Assembly: GCA_021300455.1 (NCBI GenBank)
Contig: JAJTDP010000028.1
Span: forward strand, 1 to 55,639
Source: Sediminibacterium sp.
Lineage (GTDB): Bacteria; Bacteroidota; Bacteroidia; Chitinophagales; Chitinophagaceae
Direction of reading: 5' to 3'
Length of the DNA stretch: 55,639 nt
Both the position numbers and the translations under genes were made by a program. Of the stretch, positions 26,767 to 35,909 are shown in pieces. The notes under the pieces were generated by a model. The model was given only the letters and a program-made list of their open reading frames with translations. It was not told the DNA's origin and searched no databases. Numbering within the stretch: position 1 is the first letter of the stretch; each line of letters opens with the position of its first letter.

Positions 26767-29529
26767 GTGAAAAGGTTATTAATACTCATCGGATTTATCG
26801 CAATTGCAACTATATCTCAAGCTCAAAAAGCTAAATTAACTGGTAAAATTACTAGTTCAAAGAACGAAGCACTTGCTAGTGTTTCTCTTTCTTTACAATC
26901 AGACAAAACACAGGTTTCTAAAACAGACGTTGAAGGAAGATACAGTTTTACTATTGACGTAGCTAAAAACTATACCCTTGTTTTAACCTATGTTGGTTAC
27001 AAAAACAAAACAGTTCAAGATATTAAAGCTACTACTGCTGCTGAAGATTTAGTAGTTGATGTAGTATTAGAAGAAGCAAATTCAAAATTAGCAGATGTAG
27101 TTGTATCAGCTAACAGATCTTCTAACAGAGGTTCTACCGATAATGCTTTAATTTCTTTTCAAAAGAATACCAATACAGTAGCTTCTGTAATTTCTGCAGA
27201 GACTATCAAAAGAAGTCCAGATAGAAATACAGCAGAAATTTTAAAAAGAACTCCAGGCGCTTCTATTCAAGAAGGCAAATATATTATTGTAAGAGGTTTG
27301 GCTGATAGATATAACCAAGCTATGTTAAATGGTATTTTATTAACTAGTACCGAGCCTGATCGTAAAACTTTCTCTTTCGATTTATTCCCTTCTCAAATTA
27401 TTGATAACATTATTATTAATAAGGCCTTCGTTCCAGAATTACCGGGTGAGTGGGCAGGTGGTTTAATTCAAGTAAATACAAAGGATGTTCCTACAAAGAA
27501 TTTCTTCAACATTCAATTAGGTACAAGTGCCAATAGCTTAATTACTGGAAAAGATTTCTTTAAAGATAAAGGTGGTAAAACAGACTGGTATGGTATAGAT
27601 GATGGAACAAGATCATTACCTACTGGCTATACTACTAAGTCAAATTTTGATACTTCAAGTATTGGTGCTAAAACAGCATTAGGCAAAACAATGTCAACTA
27701 ATTGGGCTCCAATACAAACTACTGCGAAGCCTAATATTAACATGCAAATGAATGGCGGTTTTGCTGGAACACTATGGGGTAAGAAAATTGGGGGTATGAT
27801 TGGTATTAGTTATGCAAATGCATACCGTTTCCAAGATAATGTCAATAATCAAAATGGTATCACTGGTGATAGATTCGCTCCTATCACTGAATTAAAGGAT
27901 AGCAAGTATTTTCAAGATATTAATATGGGTGCCATTGCAGGTTTATCTATATTCTTAAACCCATTGAATAAAATTAGTTATAAGGCTATTGTAAACGTTA
28001 AAACGGCAAATACTTATAACTCAAGATTGGGTACCGACTACTCTAGAGGAGATTTAGTAAAAGGAAATGAGTTTGTTTTTGGCCAAAACGTATTTTTCAC
28101 CAATCAACTAACTGGTGATCATAGCTTGTCTAGTAAATTGAAGTTTAATTGGTACGGATCTTTTAATATTTTAGATTCTTATACACCAGACCAAAGAAGA
28201 ATTCTATATACAAAAAGTATAACTGGAAGCGATCCTTATGTATTAAATATCTCAAATACATTATCTCAACAATCTGGTAGCCGAGTTTTCCAAACCTTGT
28301 CTGATTACATATATACAGCAGGTGGCGATTTAACTTTTAAAATAAATCAACAAAATACTATTAAGGCGGGTTATATGGGTCAAGTAAAAGACCGTTTATT
28401 TGACGCTCAGTTATTTGCCATTACCATGCCTATTGATAACCCTTCTTTAAGATTATTACCAGCAGAATCTGCTTTTGTGCCAGATAATTTTGGAACAGGT
28501 ACAGATAATAAATTTGCCTTTAACTCTATTCAAAATAGAAATTTCAGATACTTAGCCAACACCATTTTAAATGCTGGTTATGTACAATTTGACAATAAAT
28601 TATCTGATGGCTTAAGAGTTGTTTGGGGTTTAAGAGTAGAAAATTTTGACCAATTAGTAGGATCGGTTAAAAAGTGGGATCCTCGTCATACATATTCTCA
28701 AGTTACAGACTACTTACCAGGTGTGAATGCAACTATTAAAGTGGGCGATAAATCAAATTTAAGAATCACAGGTTCTCAAACAGTAATTCGTCCAGAATTA
28801 AGAGAATTAGCTTCTTTTGTTATTTATGATTTTGAATTAAACGCTTCAGTTGCAGGTAATCCAGCATTAAAGCGTACAAAAATTACCAATATCGACCTTC
28901 GTTATGAATTATATCCTGCAGCAGGTGAATTATTCACAGCAGGTGTATTTTATAAGAATTTTGATAACCCTATTGAAAGTATTTTCCAAGAAGGTTCAGG
29001 AGGTTCAAGTTTATTCTCTTTCCAAAACGTTTCAAAAGCCACTGCATTTGGTTTTGAAGTAGAAGCGCGTAAGAAATTATCTACAAGATTTACTTTACAA
29101 GCAAACGGTTCTTATATCAATTCGAAAATTGATGACGCCGCTTTAAATGTAAGTAGACAATTACAAGGTCAATCACCTTATATCATCAACACTGGCTTAT
29201 TGTATGATGTGATTGAAAAAGGGTTTAATGCCACAGTTTTATTTAACCAAGTGGGTAAACGTATTTACCTAGTAGGAGATATTCAAGCGGGAGCAGGTTC
29301 TCCTGATGTATATGAAAATCCAAGAGCCTTGGTTGATTTTCAAATTAGCAAGAAATTTTCAAATAATAAAGCAGAGATTAGGTTTACAATTGCCGATATC
29401 TTAAACCAAAGACAAATTTTCTATCAAAATATTAATAGTAATACTGAATATGATAAAGCAACTGATGCCACTCGTTTTTCAAGAAGATTTGGTACTACTT
29501 ATGGTGTAACACTTAATTACTCTTTATAA
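26767..29529 (+). CDS. TonB-dependent outer-membrane receptor with CarboxypepD_reg domain
   Basis: 920 residues from the GTG at 26767, which begins a standard signal peptide (KRLLILIGFIAIATISQAQ). The TTG at 26731 adds 12 residues but lies inside the promoter. Domain order is a CarboxypepD_reg domain (GKITSSKNEALASVSLSL, ~25-110), plug (KRTPGASIQEGKYIIVRGLADRYN) and a barrel ending in a strand with YSL. This plug type, with the RGLADRYN motif, differs from SusC. It pairs with the beta-helix lipoprotein 38 bp downstream. The imported ligand is unknown; the upstream repeats suggest a phosphate-related one. Confidence 0.92.
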   Translation: MKRLLILIGFIAIATISQAQKAKLTGKITSSKNEALASVSLSLQSDKTQVSKTDVEGRYSFTIDVAKNYTLVLTYVGYKNKTVQDIKATTAAEDLVVDVVLEEANSKLADVVVSANRSSNRGSTDNALISFQKNTNTVASVISAETIKRSPDRNTAEILKRTPGASIQEGKYIIVRGLADRYNQAMLNGILLTSTEPDRKTFSFDLFPSQIIDNIIINKAFVPELPGEWAGGLIQVNTKDVPTKNFFNIQLGTSANSLITGKDFFKDKGGKTDWYGIDDGTRSLPTGYTTKSNFDTSSIGAKTALGKTMSTNWAPIQTTAKPNINMQMNGGFAGTLWGKKIGGMIGISYANAYRFQDNVNNQNGITGDRFAPITELKDSKYFQDINMGAIAGLSIFLNPLNKISYKAIVNVKTANTYNSRLGTDYSRGDLVKGNEFVFGQNVFFTNQLTGDHSLSSKLKFNWYGSFNILDSYTPDQRRILYTKSITGSDPYVLNISNTLSQQSGSRVFQTLSDYIYTAGGDLTFKINQQNTIKAGYMGQVKDRLFDAQLFAITMPIDNPSLRLLPAESAFVPDNFGTGTDNKFAFNSIQNRNFRYLANTILNAGYVQFDNKLSDGLRVVWGLRVENFDQLVGSVKKWDPRHTYSQVTDYLPGVNATIKVGDKSNLRITGSQTVIRPELRELASFVIYDFELNASVAGNPALKRTKITNIDLRYELYPAAGELFTAGVFYKNFDNPIESIFQEGSGGSSLFSFQNVSKATAFGFEVEARKKLSTRFTLQANGSYINSKIDDAALNVSRQLQGQSPYIINTGLLYDVIEKGFNATVLFNQVGKRIYLVGDIQAGAGSPDVYENPRALVDFQISKKFSNNKAEIRFTIADILNQRQIFYQNINSNTEYDKATDATRFSRRFGTTYGVTLNYSL

Positions 29530-29567
29530 TATAACAAAATCAAAAACTTTTTTTAAATACAAAAACA

Positions 29568-31127
29568 ATGAAACAATTATTTATTTTATCTCTAGCTTTT
29601 TTAGCCGTTACTGGTTGCAGAAAGATTGAAACCGATGGCGAAAAAGAAATCTTCGTAGTTACGAAGGAAGTTGCTCCTGTAGGTGTGGTAGTTAATACCA
29701 TTACTTTAACAGGTAAAATTACAAAAGACACTACTTTATTTGCTAAAGATATAAACTACCTTTCTGGTATAGTTTATATTACTAAAGGAGTTACTTTGAC
29801 AATTGAACCAGGTGCTAAAGTACAAGGTAAATCAGGTGCAAATACTGCAGCCTTAGTTATTACTCGTGGTGCTAAAATTGTAGCAAAAGGTACTGCAGAA
29901 AAGCCTATCGTATTCACTTCTTCTTCACCAAATCCACAATCAGGAGATTGGGGTGGAATAGTTATATGTGGTATCGCAAAAACTAACCAATCTTTATCTT
30001 GGAAAGGCGCTACTGTAGCTGGCTTAACTCAAGTGGAAGGTGGTGTCAACGATACAGAAGTTGGTTATGGCTTAGCTGGTACTGGTGACGCTGTATATTC
30101 TACTGCAACTGCAAACGATGCAGATAATTCTGGTTTTTTACAATATGTAAGAATAGAATATGCAGGTTATGCATTTTTACCAGATAATGAGTTGAATAGT
30201 TTAACAATGGCTTGCGTGGGTAGTGGTACAACTATTGACCATATCCAAGTTACATATGCAAAAGATGATGCTTTTGAGTGGTTTGGTGGTGCTGTAAACT
30301 GTAAGTATTTAATTGCTTACAAAACACAGGATGATGATTTTGATACAGATCATGGATATTCTGGAAATGTACAATTTGGTATTATATTAAGAGATTCAGT
30401 TATTGCCGATATCTCTCAATCTGAAGCATTTGAATCTGATAATACTGGTAAAGGAGATAATTTCCTTCCAAGAACAACTGCAGTATTCTCAAATATCACT
30501 GCTATCGGACCAAGAGCTACATTAACTAATGCTGGAAATAGTTTATTCAGAGCAGGTGCGCATATTAGAAGAAATACAGGTATCTCTATTTTTAACTCTA
30601 TTATTGCAGGTTGGCCTATTGGTCTTAATTTTGATGTTGCTTTAGGAAATGTTGATAGAAATATTGATGATAGTATTATTAGAGTTAAGAACACTACACT
30701 TGCAGGTAATACTTTAAATATAACTTTAAGTGGTACCTCTACTATCTCAGGTTCAAAAGGAGCTTCATCTGCAGCTTTATTAACTTGGTTCTCAACTGCA
30801 GGATTTGGCAATACAATTTTAACTGCTGCATCTGCAGATAGATTAAAATTAATTCAACCATTTAACTATACAAATCCAGACTTTACTCCTTACGCAAATA
30901 ACTCTACTCCATCTACTACTCCAGCAACACCTAGTACAGATCCTATAACTGCTGCTACTTGGGGGTCATTAGGTACTTGGGATAATGTTAACTTCACTAA
31001 AAACGGTGATTTCAAAGATTCTAAGTTAGCAGATGCTTTCTTTGATAAGACAGCTACATTTAGAGGTGCAGTTGCAGTATCTGGAGAAAACCAAACATGG
31101 TGGAAAGGTTGGACAGTTTGGAAATAA
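29568..31127 (+). CDS. Beta-helix surface lipoprotein partner of the TonB receptor
   Basis: 519 residues with a lipoprotein signal (LAVTGC, Cys 17). The first third has the signature GVTLTIEPGAKVQGKS and KPIVFTSSSPNPQSGDWGG, found at the start of right-handed parallel beta-helix domains. The core repeats short rungs with acidic clusters: DNSGFLQYVRIEYAG, YAKDDAFEWFGG, QDDDFDTDHGYSG and SEAFESDN. Such clusters could bind metal or a cationic ligand. I know this family next to TonB receptors in several Bacteroidota but no established function. A strong terminator follows. Confidence 0.75.
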   Translation: MKQLFILSLAFLAVTGCRKIETDGEKEIFVVTKEVAPVGVVVNTITLTGKITKDTTLFAKDINYLSGIVYITKGVTLTIEPGAKVQGKSGANTAALVITRGAKIVAKGTAEKPIVFTSSSPNPQSGDWGGIVICGIAKTNQSLSWKGATVAGLTQVEGGVNDTEVGYGLAGTGDAVYSTATANDADNSGFLQYVRIEYAGYAFLPDNELNSLTMACVGSGTTIDHIQVTYAKDDAFEWFGGAVNCKYLIAYKTQDDDFDTDHGYSGNVQFGIILRDSVIADISQSEAFESDNTGKGDNFLPRTTAVFSNITAIGPRATLTNAGNSLFRAGAHIRRNTGISIFNSIIAGWPIGLNFDVALGNVDRNIDDSIIRVKNTTLAGNTLNITLSGTSTISGSKGASSAALLTWFSTAGFGNTILTAASADRLKLIQPFNYTNPDFTPYANNSTPSTTPATPSTDPITAATWGSLGTWDNVNFTKNGDFKDSKLADAFFDKTATFRGAVAVSGENQTWWKGWTVWK

Positions 31128-31161
31128 GCTAGTATTTAAAAAATTGTTAGATTCTATATAC

Positions 31162-31194
31162 AAAAGCGTCCCGAATTTTCGGGACGCTTTTTTT
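31162..31194 (+). terminator. Strong terminator after the beta-helix gene, possibly bidirectional
   Basis: A 14-bp perfect stem AAAAGCGTCCCGAA / TTCGGGACGCTTTT (31162-31175 and 31178-31191) followed by T to 31194. On the minus strand only four T follow the stem, but it is 78 bp beyond the arsC stop and may also end the ars transcript. Confidence 0.95.
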
Positions 31195-31271
31195 ATGTAA
31201 ACCAAAATAGTTATTAAATAAATATTGGAGCTAAGAATAATTAATTCAATTATTCTACTTTATATATTTTT

Positions 31272-31691
31272 TTATTCGTTTATATACTCTTCTACAAATT
31301 TCTCGAAGTAGGTTTTAATCATTGCTCTTACGCTTCTAAACTGCTCATTAATTTCATCTTCTGTGCCTATTGCTTTAGCTGGGTCTGGAAAATTATAATG
31401 TAGTTTCACTGCCTTGGTCGGAAAATAAGGGCAACGCTCTTTAGCATTGTCACATACGGTAATCACGTAATCAAAATTTACATCCAAGTATTCGGTAATA
31501 TTATTAGAGCTATGATGGGAAATATCAATGCCTATTTCTTTCATAGTAGCTATGGCTTTAGGGTTTACACCATGTGTTTCCACGCCTGCAGAATATACAT
31601 GGGCTTTACCTTCAGTCATAGCAGCTAAAAACCCATGGGCTATCTGACTTCTGCAACTATTGCCTGTACATAAGACTAAAATATTTTTCAT
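31272..31691 (-). CDS. arsC: Arsenate reductase, thioredoxin-coupled type
   Basis: 139 residues, the length of the low-molecular-weight phosphatase-type ArsC of Gram-positive plasmids. The phosphatase loop is C8-TGNSC-R14, and the redox pair C80 and C87 lies in VCDNAKERCPYFP, matching Cys10/82/89 of the pI258 enzyme. It reduces arsenate to arsenite using thioredoxin. It is the last gene of arsR-arsM-arsC, 58 bp after arsM. Its product arsenite is the substrate of ArsM. Confidence 0.95.
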   Translation of the reverse strand: MKNILVLCTGNSCRSQIAHGFLAAMTEGKAHVYSAGVETHGVNPKAIATMKEIGIDISHHSSNNITEYLDVNFDYVITVCDNAKERCPYFPTKAVKLHYNFPDPAKAIGTEDEINEQFRSVRAMIKTYFEKFVEEYINE

Positions 31692-31749
31692 ATGGCTCTC
31701 AGTTTTTTAGATTGAGTTTATTCAATAAACTTTGATTAAAACTTTTAGT

Positions 31750-32589
31750 TTAGCAGCATCCAGCTCCTGGCACACAGGCAGCTTTTGGTTTTTGTGCAAA
31801 TACGGTTACGGAAAATATACCCATTTGAGAAGCTCTAAAAGCAGCAATTTCTGTAGGGTTTAAATAATTCACTAAAATATCATCAGGGATAATAATAGCT
31901 TTTTCTTTTTGAATAGTTACATTTTCAAAACCATTCGCATCAATTAATTCCATGTACACTTGTTTTTGAATAGCCCCAGACACACAACCCGCATACATTT
32001 CTGCAGCATTTCTTATACCTTCTGGAAGTGCACCTACTAGTACCACATCAGAGATACTAAAATGACCACCTGGTTTTAAAACTCTAAATATATCTTGAAT
32101 AACAGCGTGTTTATTAGGCACTAAGTTGAGTACACAATTACTTACGACTACATCTGCACTATTAGCAGTTATCGGCATATGCTCTATATCGCCTTGTCTA
32201 AATTCAACATTATGGTAGCCCATTTTTTCAGCATTGGCACGCGCCTTTTCAATCATGGCGGGTGTAAAATCAATACCTATCACTTTACCAGTAGCCCCTG
32301 TACTTCTTCTTGCTACAAAACAATCATTGCCTGCACCTGATCCTAAGTCTACTACAACATCTCCTTCTTTAATTTTTGCAAATTCAGTAGGTAAGCCACA
32401 GCCTAGTCCTAAATCGGCACCTTCCACATAGCCAGGTAGTTTAGTATAGTCGTCCGACATGATATTGTATATTTCAGTACTGCAACCACCTGCACCACAA
32501 CAAGAAGACATATTGGTCTCTTTGTCTTGTAAAGCAATCTCACTGTATTTTGCTTTTACGATTTCTTTTAATTCTAATTCTGTTTTCAT
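31750..32589 (-). CDS. arsM: Arsenite S-adenosylmethionine methyltransferase
   Basis: 279 residues. The SAM-binding motif DLGSGAGND is at 81-89. The three conserved arsenic-binding cysteines fall at C64 (LGLGCGLP), C152 (SNCVLNL) and C202 (AGCVSGA), as in characterised ArsM enzymes. Additional cysteine clusters occur at both ends (SSCCGAGGC at 28-36 and a terminal GAGCC), which may also bind As(III). It methylates arsenite to mono-, di- and volatile tri-methyl forms. It lies 18 bp after arsR. Confidence 0.95.
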   Translation of the reverse strand: MKTELELKEIVKAKYSEIALQDKETNMSSCCGAGGCSTEIYNIMSDDYTKLPGYVEGADLGLGCGLPTEFAKIKEGDVVVDLGSGAGNDCFVARRSTGATGKVIGIDFTPAMIEKARANAEKMGYHNVEFRQGDIEHMPITANSADVVVSNCVLNLVPNKHAVIQDIFRVLKPGGHFSISDVVLVGALPEGIRNAAEMYAGCVSGAIQKQVYMELIDANGFENVTIQKEKAIIIPDDILVNYLNPTEIAAFRASQMGIFSVTVFAQKPKAACVPGAGCC

Positions 32590-32607
32590 AGTTTGAATTT
32601 TATATTG

Positions 32608-32922
32608 TTAACAACAAGTTTTTGCTTTGTAAGTAGTATTAAATAAGCCATCAAATAATTTTCCTATTTTTTTCCAGTTAGACTCATTAATACAATAACA
32701 AGTTTTTACACCTGTTATTTCTCCCTGTATTAAACCCGCTTCTTTTAATTCTTTAAGATGTTGTGAAACGGTACTTTGTGAAAGCGGTAATTCGTCTACA
32801 ATATCTCCACAAATACAGGTTTGCTTTTTAAGTAGTAAACGAATAATAGCTACTCTGGCTGGGTGCCCCATTGCTTTGGCAAGCAATGCTATTTGTTCAT
32901 CTTTTTCTGAATAGGGAGTCAT
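32608..32922 (-). CDS. arsR: ArsR family arsenite-responsive repressor
   Basis: 104 residues. Winged-helix HTH with recognition region [17 protein letters not shown] (47-63). The metalloid site is probably C36-I-C38 (TCICGD) just before the HTH, with further cysteine pairs C75/C77 and C103/C104; this differs slightly from the ELCVCDL motif of E. coli ArsR. Release from DNA on binding As(III) is expected. It is the first gene of its operon, and a palindromic operator sits 9-32 bp before its start, so it is autoregulated. Confidence 0.93.
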   Translation of the reverse strand: MTPYSEKDEQIALLAKAMGHPARVAIIRLLLKKQTCICGDIVDELPLSQSTVSQHLKELKEAGLIQGEITGVKTCYCINESNWKKIGKLFDGLFNTTYKAKTCC

Positions 32923-32930
32923 GTTGTCTT

Positions 32931-32954
32931 ATTAATCGTAAAATTACGATTAAT
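32931..32954. promoter_or_regulatory. ArsR operator
   Basis: A perfect 11-bp inverted repeat, ATTAATCGTAA and TTACGATTAAT, around two A. Its core TCGTAA...TTACGA resembles known ArsR/SmtB operators. It lies directly upstream of arsR, where binding would block its promoter. Confidence 0.8.
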
Positions 32955-33027
32955 ATTTGCTCCACAAAATATTTTATAAAGTATTTTTTAAAAACTGATT
33001 AAGATCATTCAAAAAAAGCCCATACAT

Positions 33028-33060
33028 AAAAAAGCCCAGTCTTTTGAAAGACCAGACTTT
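33028..33060 (-). terminator. Terminator of alanine dehydrogenase gene
   Basis: On the minus strand a 12-bp stem (AAGTCTGGTCTT pairing with AAGACTGGGCTT, including three G-U pairs) is followed by six T. It lies 23 bp after the ald stop. Confidence 0.75.
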
Positions 33061-33083
33061 CCATTCTCAAACTCATATGAATA

Positions 33084-34169
33084 CTATGCGTTGAAAGCGT
33101 CGGCTACGCCTTTATGTAAAATTTTTCCCGCTTTAATATTTAATCCTTTTGCTAATGCTGCATTTTCAACACATGCTTTTTCCCATCCTTTATTCGCAAT
33201 AGCAATGGCATAAGGTATAGTTGCTTGTGTTAGAGCGCGTGTAGAAGTTTGTGGAACCGCTCCTGGCATATTGGCTACGCAGTAATGCAAAATATTTTGC
33301 TCCATGTAAACAGGGTTCTCGTGAGTGGTAGGTTTGCAAGTTTCAATACAACCTCCTTGGTCAACAGCTACATCTACTACTACGGTACCAGCTTCCATTA
33401 AAGCTAAATCGGCCTTCTTAATTAAATGTGGCGCTTTAGCACCATGTAATAATACAGCACCTATCACTAAATCAACAGTAGGTAATTTTTCTTGAATAGC
33501 CATTACGGTAGAATACTGCGTAACCACATTCGCTGGCATTACATCCGATAAATATCTTAGCCTTGTTAAGTTAGTATCCATTATAGTAACATTAGCACCT
33601 AAGCCTGCAGCCATTTTAGCGGCCTGCGTTCCTACAATACCACCACCTATAATTAATACTTCTGCTGGTTTCACACCTGGTACACCTCCTAATAATTTTC
33701 CTTTTCCACCAAATGGTTTGCCTAAATAATAAGCACCCACATTCACAGCCATTCTTCCTGCTACTTCAGACATCGGTACTAATAGTGGCAATGAGCCATC
33801 AGGTAATTCTACTGTTTCGTAAGCAATACAAACTGCATGCGATTTCATCATCGCATCTGTTAATTCTTTTGATGCTGCAAAGTGGAAATAAGTAAATAAA
33901 ATTTGTCCTGGTTTAATAAGTGGAAATTCTGCTGCAAGTGGTTCTTTTACTTTAATAATCATTTCAGCAATCTCGTATACATCTTTAGCCGTTGCTAAAA
34001 TAGTAGCCCCTGCTTTTATATAAGCCTCATCAGAAAATCCTGAGCCATGACCTGCCTTCGTTTCTACATGCACTGTATGACCTAGTCTTGTAAGTGCATC
34101 CACACCTTCTGGTGTCAAACCCACTCTATACTCTTGAATCTTAATTTCTTTAGGAACTCCAATGACCAT
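33084..34169 (-). CDS. ald: Alanine dehydrogenase
   Basis: 361 residues, close to the family's ~370. The N-terminus VIGVPKEIKIQEYRVGLTPEGV is the AlaDH/PNT signature. Further features are LFTYFHFAASKEL with the catalytic His region, VLIIGGGIVGTQAAKMAAGLGA as the NAD-binding Rossmann loop, and VDVAVDQGGCIET. It catalyses L-alanine + NAD+ to pyruvate + ammonia + NADH. It is divergent from an Lrp/AsnC regulator 156 bp away, the usual arrangement for control of ald. Confidence 0.96.
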   Translation of the reverse strand: MVIGVPKEIKIQEYRVGLTPEGVDALTRLGHTVHVETKAGHGSGFSDEAYIKAGATILATAKDVYEIAEMIIKVKEPLAAEFPLIKPGQILFTYFHFAASKELTDAMMKSHAVCIAYETVELPDGSLPLLVPMSEVAGRMAVNVGAYYLGKPFGGKGKLLGGVPGVKPAEVLIIGGGIVGTQAAKMAAGLGANVTIMDTNLTRLRYLSDVMPANVVTQYSTVMAIQEKLPTVDLVIGAVLLHGAKAPHLIKKADLALMEAGTVVVDVAVDQGGCIETCKPTTHENPVYMEQNILHYCVANMPGAVPQTSTRALTQATIPYAIAIANKGWEKACVENAALAKGLNIKAGKILHKGVADAFNA

Positions 34170-34273
34170 GATATTTTGTTTTTATTTCTGTACAAATATC
34201 GATTAAAAGAAAATATTCATTTAATAATGATAATATTCAGTAAAATATCTTGTTAATTTGGCTAAATAGCAAA

Positions 34274-34287
34274 AAATAACGTTATTT
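34274..34287. promoter_or_regulatory. Palindrome between ald and the Lrp/AsnC gene
   Basis: AAATAACGTTATTT, a perfect 14-bp palindrome in the divergent promoter region, 39 bp before the regulator start. It is a candidate binding site for the Lrp/AsnC protein. Confidence 0.45.
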
Positions 34288-34325
34288 ACAGTAGAATTTA
34301 CCCTAAAAACAGAAATTATTTCTCT

Positions 34326-34784
34326 ATGGCACTTGACGCTATTGACCAATCAATCTTACGCATTTTACAAAAGGATGCATTGGCTACATTAAAAGACATT
34401 AGTGCGGCCATTAATTTATCACTAAGCCCTACACATGACCGTATTAAAAGACTAGAAGCAGAGGGCTATATTTTACATTATGTAACCCTGCTGGATAGAA
34501 AAAAATTAGACCTTGGTTTAGTGGTACACTGCCAAGTAACTTTAGACAAACAAACCCGTTCCCATTTTTCTGAATTTGAAAAAACCATTTCAAAATTTCC
34601 AGAAATTATTGCTTGTAGTTTAGTATCGGGCAGCTTTGATTATTATTTAAAATTAGTGACCAAGGATGTAGAGTCCTATAATAAATTTTATCAAGAACAA
34701 TTAGCCGTGCTACCCATGGTGGCGCATATTAATAGTTTATTTGTAATGGATGAAATTAAAATAACTACCGAGTTACCCATTTAA
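34326..34784 (+). CDS. Lrp/AsnC family transcriptional regulator
   Basis: 152 residues. The N-terminal HTH reads DAIDQSILRILQKDALATLKDISAAINLS and LSPTHDRIKRLEAEGYI; the C-terminal RAM domain, which binds amino acids, begins near residue 65 and contains ACSLVSGSFDYYLKLVTKD. These regulators act as dimers to octamers and sense amino acids. Its position divergent from ald suggests it responds to alanine, by analogy with AldR/Lrp systems. Confidence 0.92.
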   Translation: MALDAIDQSILRILQKDALATLKDISAAINLSLSPTHDRIKRLEAEGYILHYVTLLDRKKLDLGLVVHCQVTLDKQTRSHFSEFEKTISKFPEIIACSLVSGSFDYYLKLVTKDVESYNKFYQEQLAVLPMVAHINSLFVMDEIKITTELPI

Positions 34785-34847
34785 TATTTAAGTAGAAATA
34801 TATGTATACTTTAAGTAAAATAAATTAACTAAGATTAATAAATAACT

Positions 34848-35489
34848 ATGTATAATATACCTCATTTTAAAGCCAAGGATCATCAAGAAGTATTGGACTT
34901 TATGCAAGCCAACCCCTTTGTAACTATTTGTGGCGTTGACCAAGCAGGCTTTCCGGTGGCTACACAAGTTCCTGTTTTATTAACTATTGAAGAAGATAAA
35001 ATTATTATTAGTGGGCATATTATGCGCAAGCAAGAACATAGCAATGCTTTTGAAGTGAATAATAAAGTATTAGTCATATTCACTGGGCCATCGGCCTTTG
35101 TAAGCGCGAATTGGTATACCACTAAAAATATGGGAAGCACTTGGAATTATCAGTCGGTGCAAGCAAAAGGAAATTTAGAAATTAAAGATGAAAAGCATTT
35201 ATATAATTTATTAGAAAAGCTTACACTGCATTTTGAAAAAGATGCTAATAGTCCTACGCAAGTAAAAAATTTATCGGCTGAATACATGGAGCAAAACATG
35301 AAAGCCATTTATTCTTTTGATATTATGGTGAGTGATCTGCAACATGTTTTTAAACTAAGTCAAAACAGGGACGAAGCTTCTCAGGCTAATATTCACGCGG
35401 AATTGAGCAAGGGAGATGCGGCTTGCAAACATATGGCAGCAGCTATGAAGGCTCAATTAAATCCCAAAGATTACCATAAAAATCTTTAA
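34848..35489 (+). CDS. PaiB-like FMN-binding split-barrel protein
   Basis: 213 residues. The PaiB/FMN-binding negative regulator family is shown by the N-terminal MYNIPHFKAKD, by TQVPVLLTIEEDKIIISGHIMRKQEH, and by GPSAFVSANWYTTKNMGSTWNYQSVQAKG, the flavin-binding block. B. subtilis PaiB represses sporulation and protease genes, but most homologues are of uncertain role. It follows the Lrp gene by 63 bp. Its 3' end overlaps the convergent VOC gene by 47 bp. Confidence 0.85.
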   Translation: MYNIPHFKAKDHQEVLDFMQANPFVTICGVDQAGFPVATQVPVLLTIEEDKIIISGHIMRKQEHSNAFEVNNKVLVIFTGPSAFVSANWYTTKNMGSTWNYQSVQAKGNLEIKDEKHLYNLLEKLTLHFEKDANSPTQVKNLSAEYMEQNMKAIYSFDIMVSDLQHVFKLSQNRDEASQANIHAELSKGDAACKHMAAAMKAQLNPKDYHKNL

Positions 35490-35835
35490 ACACCGCAACG
35501 GTTCCATAAGCTTCGACATGCGGTGCAATAGTAAATTCAACGCCTTTGGAAATATAATTTTGGTAATCTCTTTCAAAATTATCGGTGTATAAAAATAAAA
35601 ATACACGACCTCCTGTTTGATAACCAATAAACTTTTCTTGCTCGGAGGTAGCGGCTTTGGCAAGTAATAACGTACAACCATTATTGGCCCCAGTTGGTTG
35701 CACCATTACCCATCTTTTGGTTTCTGATAAAACGGTGTCTTCAATTAATGTAAACCCTAAAGTATTCGTATAATAAGCAATGGCTTCGTCGTAATCACGA
35801 ACCACCACCGCAATATGTGCCAAGCTTTGTTTCAT
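35443..35835 (-). CDS. VOC (glyoxalase/bleomycin resistance) superfamily protein
   Basis: 130 residues with the paired beta-alpha-beta-beta-beta units of the fold: AHIAVVVRDYDEAIAYYTNTLGF at the start and VFKDFYGNLWDLIEPS at the end. His 7 and the terminal Glu are placed as in metal-binding members. It may be a lyase, dioxygenase or binding protein; the sequence does not say which. It overlaps the PaiB-like gene by 47 bases tail to tail. Confidence 0.85.
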   Translation of the reverse strand: MKQSLAHIAVVVRDYDEAIAYYTNTLGFTLIEDTVLSETKRWVMVQPTGANNGCTLLLAKAATSEQEKFIGYQTGGRVFLFLYTDNFERDYQNYISKGVEFTIAPHVEAYGTVAVFKDFYGNLWDLIEPS

Positions 35836-35909
35836 ATTTCAAATATACAATAATTAAAATCTTTCTTTAACTTCACCCTTTAATTTATTACTTAATTAAT
35901 ATAAGATCA

